Source: Candidatus Melainabacteria bacterium (GTDB lineage Bacteria > Cyanobacteriota > Vampirovibrionia > 2-02-FULL-35-15). From it: 9,242 bases of DNA. Below, in pieces: positions 6,301 through 9,242 of this stretch. The notes beneath the pieces are model-generated. The model was not told the DNA's origin, did not search any database, and was given only the letters and a program-made list of their open reading frames with translations. The position numbers and the translations under genes are program-made. The stretch covers positions 1 to 9,242 of the forward strand of contig JAHFBD010000078.1 in NCBI GenBank assembly GCA_023250175.1, in the 5' to 3' direction. Each line of letters opens with the position of its first letter. The first letter of the stretch is position 1.

Positions 6301-9242
6301 CCGTTATAAACTACAGGTGTTGCAGAATAAAATCCATTTGCAAATGGCAGACTATTTTTACCAAGTAAAGTCCAGTTAATTCCATCAGTAGAAGAATACG
6401 TTTGAGGTATATAATCATTCTGGAATTGTGAATCTCTTAATGCACCAATAGATAACAATTGTCCATTATATTCAATAATAGTATCGTGTCCATATTTTTC
6501 TGGCGTGTTATAAGTTCCAACCTTGGTCCAAGATATTCCATTGGTAGAGTTAAATACATCACGACTCCCACTTCCACCAAATATCCACATTTTATTTTTG
6601 TAGACAATTGGATTTGCAAAATTGTTAGGAAGAGTAACGTAAGTATTATTATAAGTTCCATTATCCGTCCAGTTTGAACCATCAATTGTAGTGAATATTT
6701 TTCTTAAAGGATTCGATCCATTTGAAAATGGCAAGAAAGCATATAATATATCATTAAAAACTACTAGCCTAGGATTTGTAGCCGCACTAGGTAATCCATT
6801 GTTTGGTAGTGAAGTCCATATATCACCATAATCTGAGCTAAATATTTCAACATTAGATGCAGGAGGACTTGTAAGTAATATAAGTTTATCTCTAAGAGTG
6901 ACTATATTAAAATTCCCTTGTGGATTATTAGCATTAATAAGAAAAGAAAGTGAACTGTTGCCCGCTTCTTTCCAAGAACCTATGTAGTCCGATGGTATAC
7001 CTATTGAACCAGAAGAACTGGAAGAAGAGCTTGAGGACATACCTCCTGAGCTTGATGAAACAGTAGATATTCCAGAAGATGAGCTCACTGACATGCTTCC
7101 AGAACTAGAAGAAATTGTCGTACCTCCAGAACTAGAAGAAGAAATAATTTCTGCAATTACAAACGGTGAGAAACTAGAACATTGTCCTGTAAGGACGTTA
7201 GTGGTGGGATTATAGCCTGTCGTGGTATCAACCCAAGCACTATTTACATAGTGTAAAAGATGTAGGTTTGGACCTTTGCTTGAAAGATCACTACCTGGTA
7301 AAAACACATATATGTTATATGGTATGGTGGTGGTTATAGTTGTAGTAGATAAACTTATATCAAGAGAAACCAATTTATTATATGTGGAAGGTAGAGGAGG
7401 AAGAAATGCTGGGGGGTCTATTATGATCTGAGCATTGATTGGACTATTATTAGTACTAGTAACTAGAACATAATCTTTTAAAAATGTGACCCCTCCTGAA
7501 GAAGAGATTGTAGAACTACCAGAAGATGAGATTGTAGAACTACCAGAAGATGAGCTTGAAGACATATTCACAACACCAGAAGAAGAACTGGATGACAGAA
7601 TAGTACATTGTGAATTATTTAATAAAATTGAGACTTTATTATCAGAGTTAGCAACTGCAAGATCATATTTAAAATCTCCATCAAAATCACCTGCTGTGAT
7701 TGATTGTGGGTAAGCACCAGCAGCATAATTACTAGCACTTCCAAAAATCCCATTTCCATTATTTAGTAAAACCGAGATATTGCTAGAATCTTGAGTAATT
7801 GCAAGATCAAGCTTTCTATCTCCGTTAAAATCACCTACCGTGATTGATTTGGGACTATTACCAACACTATAATTAACAGCACTTGCAAAAGTTCCATTTC
7901 CATTACTTAATACAATTGAGATATTATTAGACCTAAAATTAGCAGTTGCAAGATCAAGCTTTGAGTCTCCATTAAAATCCCCTACTGTAATTGAATATGC
8001 ACCATGACCAACAGCATTATACTCAATAGCACTTCCAAAAGTTCCATCTCCATTGTTTGGTAAAAAATAGATGACATTACTGCTAGTACCAACTGCAAGA
8101 TCAGGTTTTGAGTCCCCATTAAAATCACTGGCTGTGATTGATTGTGGGTAAATACCAACACTATAATTAACAGCACTTCCAAAAGTCCCAGTCCCATCTC
8201 CATTGTTTAGTAAAATTGAGATATTGCGAGAATTGTTATTAGCAATAGCAAGATCAGGTTTTGAGTCCCCATTAAAATCACCGGCTGTGATTGATTGTGG
8301 GTAAGTACCAACACTATAATTAACAGCACTTCCAAAAGTTCCATTTCCATTATTTAGTAAGATTGAGACGTTGTTAGAAGTTTGATTAGTAATAGCAAGA
8401 TCAGGTTTTCTATCTCCATCAAAATCACCTACCGTGATTGATTTGGGACCATTACCAACACTATAATTAACAGCACTTCCAAAAGTCCCATTTCCCTTGT
8501 TTAGTGAAACTGAGACGTTATTAGAACTAAAATTGGCAGTTGCAAGATCAGGCTTTCCATCTTTGTTAAAATCTTCTGATACTGTAAAAGAAACACCAGA
8601 ACCTACCGTAAGAGTAGAAGGAGTAGCAAACGACAGATAGTCACAGATTAAAGTTGGTGTTGGGGACTGAGTAAGCGAAGGTGTAGAAATAATACAATCT
8701 GAATTGTTTAATAAAACTGAGATGAGACTACCATTGGCACTTACAAGATCAGGTTTTAAATCATTATTAAAATCACCTGCTGTAATTAGTTGTGATGTCT
8801 CACTTATAAAATAACTAATAGTATTTGCAAAAGCTCCAGTCCCATTGTTTGGCAAAACATAAAGTTTACCAGAAGCACCAACCGCAAGATCAATTTTTCC
8901 ATCCGCATTAAAGTCACCTGTTGTAATTGAATGTATGTAAGAACCAACAGTATAATTAACAGCAGGTGCAAAAGTTCCATCTCCATTATTTGATAGAATT
9001 AAGATATTGTTAGAACTAAAATTTCTATTAACAACTGCAAGATCAGCTTTTCCATCACCATTAAGGTCACCTGCAGTAATTGAGTATCCACCATTAACAT
9101 AACCAATAGCATAATTAACAGCAGCTACAAAAGTTCCATTCCCATTGTTTAGTAAAACATAAATCTTGGAATCATCAACAGCTGCAAGATCAGTTTTTCC
9201 ATCTCCATTAAAATCAGCTATTGTGATTGAACGTAAAGAACC
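1..9242 (-). CDS. Internal part of a giant multi-propeller, Ser-linked, Cys-rich surface protein (partial at both ends)
   Basis: Every codon from 9242 down to 3 was read in one frame and none is a stop, giving 3,080 residues without start or end. Residue 1 below is the codon at 9240-9242. Module order is: VCBS blades (res 1-183), VCBS propeller (200-546), SPF module (585-700), Kelch/Asp-box propeller (747-1055), galactose-binding-like module (1090-1235), Cys module (1271-1302), VCBS propeller (1326-1679), VCBS propeller with Cys-rich insert (1694-2136), Cys modules (2177-2215, 2235-2311), SPF module (2342-2457), Cys modules (2491-2518, 2532-2572), Vgb-like propeller (2595-2889), Cys module (2911-2964), galactose-binding-like module (2983-3080+). 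Linkers of Ser runs ending in Gly separate most modules; shorter ones not listed separately lie at 5433-5537, 5268-5336, 4164-4205, 2541-2597, 2220-2309, 1650-1688, 1461-1526, 513-575 and 297-350. Abundant Cys, Ser, Asn and Thr and the fold types point to an exported protein. An adhesion or binding role is inference; no catalytic domain is recognised. Confidence 0.96.
351..512 (-). other. Ten-Cys module with antistasin-like start and CCCP end
   Basis: Residues 2911-2964. CSSGYTTDQNGCSKCPCGC resembles the second half of an antistasin-type repeat (C-xxGy-xxDxxGCxxCxC), followed by SACTG, SSCPIG and VCCCP. In leech antistasins this motif builds protease inhibitors, but isolated bacterial look-alikes are common and no inhibitory loop can be judged here. 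It lies between Ser linkers and precedes the second galactose-binding-like module. Confidence 0.5.
576..1460 (-). other. Vgb-like (streptogramin-lyase-fold) seven-repeat propeller
   Basis: Residues 2595-2889. Seven consecutive repeats of 41-42 residues fit ITEYPIPT-x(7-8)-ITQGPDGNLWFTE-x(4)-NKIGKITTGGV. They start just after an opening Cys (CAPI) and end with KIGKVSIC. This is the blade signature of virginiamycin B lyase and its relatives, which also have seven blades. The repeats contain no His, so the catalytic His/Glu/His set reported for Vgb cannot be present; antibiotic lyase activity is therefore unlikely and a structural or binding role is favoured. Blade 6 lacks one residue (ESSPYG) and has a W in place of the usual Gly-adjacent position (YGWNEIG). 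Confidence 0.88.
579..1448 (-). repeat. Seven tandem 126-bp repeats
   Basis: The coding units of the Vgb-like propeller repeat with a 126-bp period (123 bp for the sixth). A plus-strand core such as attcagtgattacaccacc recurs in nearly every unit with few changes. Divergence clusters in the IPT-x-YG loop and in the two residues after WFTE. All units are in frame. Confidence 0.93.
1527..1649 (-). other. Eight-Cys mini-module
   Basis: Residues 2532-2572. Cys spacing is C-x6-C-x7-C-x3-C-C-x7-C-x5-C-x5-C, ending NGSCQPGGSC. Low in charge and rich in Gly, Asn and Ser. Family not recognised. It immediately precedes the Ser linker that leads into the Vgb-like propeller. Confidence 0.6.
1689..1772 (-). 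other. Four-Cys mini-module
   Basis: Residues 2491-2518. Spacing is C-x9-C-x5-C-x4-C, with CPNGLVCVNGFC at its core. It resembles small extracellular 'C-xxG-xxC-xxG-xC' knots but is too short for a family call. It lies between Ser linkers. Confidence 0.6.
1773..1871 (-). other. Ser-Gly linker with GGMSG token
   Basis: Thirty-three residues starting at the Arg after the SPF module, with blocks SSSSSSGSSGGMSG, SSSSG and SSSSGSSG. The Gly-Gly-Met-Ser token also occurs in the linker at 7005-7142, suggesting linker segments are copied between positions. Confidence 0.8.
1872..2219 (-). other. SPF-type beta module, copy 2
   Basis: Residues 2342-2457, also 116 residues. It starts TLASIDTARLSVSISSG, has an Asn-rich middle (NKRNDSNNPFPSN) and a strand NYTIQFNYTG, and ends with ENDLYIYHGKNSWVQVPTT, then LTGTVASLSPFAFGV. 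The C-terminal third aligns well with the copy at 7143-7490 (LxxY/HY, SW/AWV, LTG, S-PF), whereas the N-terminal part is hard to align, so this is an old duplication. There is no Cys. Function is unknown; a beta-sandwich spacer or binding domain is a guess. Confidence 0.6.
2310..2540 (-). other. Cys-rich module with CTDSDSG start and TDxC / DC-x2-C-x4-C signature
   Basis: Residues 2235-2311, 77 residues. It begins CTDSDSGKDYNIKGSVSYV, continues with TDTCVIIVPG and a CQGSTCKLQELFC segment, and ends DCTDCANGVC. The pattern (DSDxGxxYxxKG, then TDxC, an L-x-E-x-x-C strand, and a terminal DCxxC-x4-C) resembles an unnamed module I associate with predicted secreted proteins of small uncultivated archaea and bacteria; that link is from memory and not testable here. 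It has eight Cys and is flanked by Ser linkers. Confidence 0.6.
2598..2714 (-). other. Six-Cys CCP module, single copy
   Basis: Residues 2177-2215. Spacing is C-x5-C-x16-C-x6-C-x5-C-C-P, ending GCGHNLYCCP. The last four Cys and the GHN-x-Y-CCP ending match the two units at 3714-3959, while the first two spacings are two or three residues longer. It stands free between Ser linkers, which shows that the unit folds as an independent module. Confidence 0.78.
2715..2834 (-). other. Ser-rich linker after the third VCBS propeller
   Basis: Forty residues with four Ser-Gly blocks broken by TPTT and NIPFGL, leading into the single six-Cys module. Ser codons are mixed. Confidence 0.8.
2835..4163 (-). 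other. Third VCBS/FG-GAP propeller, interrupted after blade 1
   Basis: Residues 1694-2136. It opens with CQTTFTPSNKGTFGTPF and blade 1 (DLNKDGTVD, ILSGYGNGIF). An 82-residue Cys-rich insert follows, then six more blades (DFNGDNKSD, DFNKDGKND, DFNSDSSID, DFNGDNILD, DLNGDGKLD, DVNSDKKKD) and the closing FFNDTNC. Counted this way it has seven blades bracketed by two Cys, like its sisters. Without the first blade it would have six and no opening Cys, so I read the Cys-rich stretch as a domain nested in the propeller. A lone Cys (LVVCRASS) lies in a strand of the third post-insert blade. Confidence 0.85.
3714..3959 (-). other. Twelve-Cys insert: two tandem six-Cys modules inside a propeller
   Basis: Residues 1762-1843. 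Two consecutive units share the Cys pattern C-x3-C-x13/14-C-x6-C-x5-C-C-P. The first starts CGVICPGG and ends ECGHNWYCCP; the second starts CSVPCSQG and ends YCGKYWNCCP. A third copy stands alone at 2598-2714. The units are in frame with the propeller and lack a Ser linker on either side apart from a short TSSQ. I do not recognise the family; a disulfide-rich binding knob is the simplest reading. Confidence 0.82.
4206..5267 (-). other. Second complete seven-blade VCBS/FG-GAP propeller
   Basis: Residues 1326-1679. It opens with CTSYTKNIYSAGSG and closes with LLNNSTNLSC. Seven blade motifs follow in order: DANNDEILD, DLNLDGNID, DFNGDNKPD, DFNKDGKID, DLNGDTVPD, DFNKDGYLD and DLNGDNYND. Blades are clearly more diverged from each other than in the propeller at 7605-8645, so this array is older or under different constraint. 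A third Cys (4902-4904) lies in an extended loop between blades 2 and 3 and has no obvious partner inside the domain. The fold call is firm; the ligand is unknown. Confidence 0.92.
5337..5432 (-). other. Six-Cys mini-module
   Basis: Residues 1271-1302, with spacing C-x4-C-x5-C-x10-C-x2-C-x3-C between two Ser linkers. The even number of Cys in only 32 residues suggests a small disulfide-stabilised knot. I do not recognise the family. Confidence 0.65.
5538..5975 (-). other. Galactose-binding-like (discoidin-type) module, complete copy
   Basis: Residues 1090-1235, about 146 residues. Diagnostic segments in order are QSQWASGTTASNSY, YPASNIDGPPEC, a CTSCNNC cluster, KIWFNATLSG, SVLIKESYYPGFVKSI, LKDQNGNQIG and VSKVLIDT-like strands ending at AVQLRC. 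The combination 'ASN-GPP' plus 'ESYYPGFV' resembles the C-terminal discoidin-like domain known from FBXL4 and many bacterial secreted proteins (consensus near ETYNPGAVV). By family knowledge such beta-sandwiches bind carbohydrates or proteins. Six Cys sit in the module: one near the start, four in or just before the CTSCNNC region and its partner strand, and one at the end. A 98% identical second copy starts at position 296. Confidence 0.62.
5680..5987 (-). repeat. 308-bp direct repeat, copy B
   Basis: Matches 1-308 with an offset of 5,679 bases and only five mismatches that I can find (at 5800, 5820, 5886, 5910, 5955). Four are synonymous and one changes Ser to Leu in the other copy. Identity stops within the linker codons at 5987. 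The left end of the repeat is set by the window edge in copy A, so the true repeat may extend through the module to about 5538. Confidence 0.95.
5976..6077 (-). other. Ser-rich linker between Kelch propeller and galactose-binding-like module
   Basis: It starts Pro-rich (TPPLPI) and then has two Ser runs of eight separated by GSPLNN, ending in GG just before the conserved QEICIQSQW start of the next module. The first few bases of the 308-bp repeat fall within its end. Confidence 0.8.
6078..7004 (-). other. Kelch/Asp-box beta-propeller, about six blades
   Basis: Residues 747-1055. Repeats combine a Kelch-like strand pair (KNKMWIFGGSG, NGAIYFIGGYE, NGQLLSIGAL, NDILYAFLPF, HKNKIFAFDGF) with an Asp-box-like turn before a Trp (SSDYGDIW, TIDGSNW, STNGISW, SSTDGINW, SYDGVTW). 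That gives five turn motifs and six strand pairs. SWKEAG at the start probably supplies the closing strand of the last blade, which lacks its own W motif. By family knowledge this is a binding propeller; there are no sialidase catalytic residues that I can identify. Unlike every other complete propeller in this protein it contains no Cys, so it is closed in another way. Confidence 0.8.
7005..7142 (-). other. Longest Ser-Gly linker in the window
   Basis: A linker of 46 residues made almost only of Ser, Gly, Thr, Met, Ile and Val, with five blocks of SSSSG type separated by short hydrophobic tokens (TTI, SMSV, IST, GMS). Ser is coded by a mixture of TCT, TCA, AGT, AGC and TCC, so the low complexity is at protein level rather than a simple DNA repeat. 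Confidence 0.85.
7143..7490 (-). other. SPF-type beta module, copy 1
   Basis: Residues 585-700, a module of about 116 residues flanked on both sides by Ser linkers. It starts VTFLKDYVLV and has strand-like alternation (LVSLDISLSTTTI, YNIYVFLPG). It ends in a run containing HYVNSAWVDTTT, a Thr/Asn turn, TGQCSSFSPFVIA. A second copy at 1872-2219 has the same length and the same W-V ... L-T-G ... S-PF ending. This C-terminal pattern (aromatic, Trp-Val, TG, SPF) recurs in many secreted bacterial proteins, but I cannot name the family with confidence. One unpaired Cys, just before SSFSPF, is absent from the second copy. Confidence 0.6.
7491..7604 (-). other. Ser-rich linker with an eight-residue tandem repeat
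   Basis: A linker of 38 residues rich in Ser and Gly, joining the VCBS propeller to the first SPF module. It contains the unit SSSGSSTI in tandem, encoded by an exact 24-bp duplication at 7504-7551. On the plus strand it appears as a GA-rich tract. Such linkers are expected to be flexible and might be O-glycosylated, which is inference. Confidence 0.85.
7504..7551 (-). repeat. Exact 24-bp tandem repeat in a Ser linker
   Basis: Two identical adjacent 24-bp units (7504-7527 and 7528-7551), each beginning gagattgtag on the plus strand and coding eight residues of Ser-Gly linker. The length is a multiple of three, so copy number can change without breaking the frame. Confidence 0.9.
7605..8645 (-). 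other. Complete seven-blade VCBS/FG-GAP propeller
   Basis: Residues 200-546. It opens with CDYLSFATPSTLTVG, which resembles the second half of a blade (TFGSAVNYSVG), and closes with LLNNSQC. Between them are exactly seven calcium-loop motifs: DFNKDGKPD, DFDGDRKPD, DFNGDSKPD, DFNGDSKPD, DFNGDSKLD, DFNGDRKLD and DFDGDFKYD. The split blade at the two ends is the usual way a propeller closes on itself. Blade length is 49-51 residues. Blades 1-3 resemble blades 5-7, with a period of 594 bp or four blades, so the array grew partly by block duplication. In several loops the Gly after the third Asp is replaced by Ser, Arg or Phe, so calcium binding may vary. The fold assignment is firm; the ligand is unknown. 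Confidence 0.92.
8646..8693 (-). other. Pro/Thr-rich linker between two VCBS propellers
   Basis: Sixteen residues, IISTPSLTQSPTPTLI, lie between the closing Cys of one propeller and the opening Cys of the next. This is the only long inter-module linker in the window that is not a Ser-Gly run, suggesting that these two propellers form an older or tighter tandem unit. Confidence 0.75.
8694..9242 (-). other. VCBS/FG-GAP propeller, last four blades (N-terminal part outside window)
   Basis: Residues 1-183. Four blades of about 47-51 residues each carry the calcium-loop signature D-x-N-x-D-G-x-x-D, for example DFNGDGKTD, DLNGDGKAD and DFNADGKID; the fourth is degenerate (DFNNDLKPD). Each is followed by a hydrophobic strand and the NNGxGxF turn. 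The array ends in LLNNSDC (Cys at 8694-8696), the same type of ending seen in the complete propellers downstream. By family knowledge these repeats form integrin-alpha-like beta-propeller blades that bind calcium. If the seven-blade rule of this protein holds, three more blades and an opening Cys lie just upstream, beyond position 9242. Confidence 0.9.

Noticed and set aside
6437..6685. Overlapping opposite-strand ORFs in the Kelch region
   Set aside because: Neither reading shows domain or repeat logic; the minus-strand main frame gives regular Kelch/Asp-box blades.
7486..7713. Acidic plus-strand ORF rich in Glu and Pro (PEEEIVELPEDE)
   Set aside because: It is antisense to a Ser-Gly linker; Glu/Asp-rich readings appear opposite every Ser run in this window.
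1..9242. Non-coding region or decayed pseudogene, since no long start-to-stop ORF exists
   Set aside because: The minus-strand frame is open from edge to edge; no start or stop is seen because the gene extends past both ends.

Overview
The whole window lies inside one protein-coding gene on the minus strand. Read from 9242 down to 3 in a single frame, all 3,080 codons are open under the standard code, with neither start nor stop in the window. The product is therefore a giant protein of more than 3,080 residues, cut at both ends. I found no second gene, RNA gene, promoter, ribosome binding site or terminator.

In order of translation (high to low coordinates) it is a chain of compact extracellular-type modules joined by serine-rich linkers of the form S(3-9)G: the last four blades of a VCBS/FG-GAP propeller (8694-9242); a complete seven-blade VCBS propeller (7605-8645); a small beta-type module ending in an SPF motif (7143-7490); a six-blade Kelch/Asp-box propeller (6078-7004); a galactose-binding-like module (5538-5975); a six-Cys knot (5337-5432); a second complete VCBS propeller (4206-5267); a third VCBS propeller carrying a 12-Cys insert after its first blade (2835-4163); a single copy of the same Cys module (2598-2714); a Cys module with a DSDSG signature (2310-2540); a second SPF module (1872-2219); two more Cys-rich modules (1689-1772, 1527-1649); a seven-repeat Vgb-like propeller (576-1460); another Cys-rich module (351-512); and a near-identical second copy of the galactose-binding-like module running off the window at position 1.

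The most striking feature is a shared plan. All four complete propellers of the VCBS and Vgb types have seven blades and carry one cysteine just before the first strand and one just after the last, as if a disulfide closed each ring. The third VCBS propeller reaches seven blades only if the blade before the Cys-rich insert is counted.

The organism is probably an uncultivated bacterium (or small archaeon) with low-GC DNA and very large cell-surface proteins; Patescibacteria and Omnitrophota are candidates from general knowledge, but the sequence does not decide. TGA is not used in frame although glycine is very common, so the Gracilibacteria/SR1 code (TGA = Gly) does not apply. The likely role, by inference only, is a secreted or surface-anchored binding or adhesion fibre: there are many ligand-binding folds and no recognisable catalytic domain. 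Signal peptide, anchor and partners would lie outside the window.
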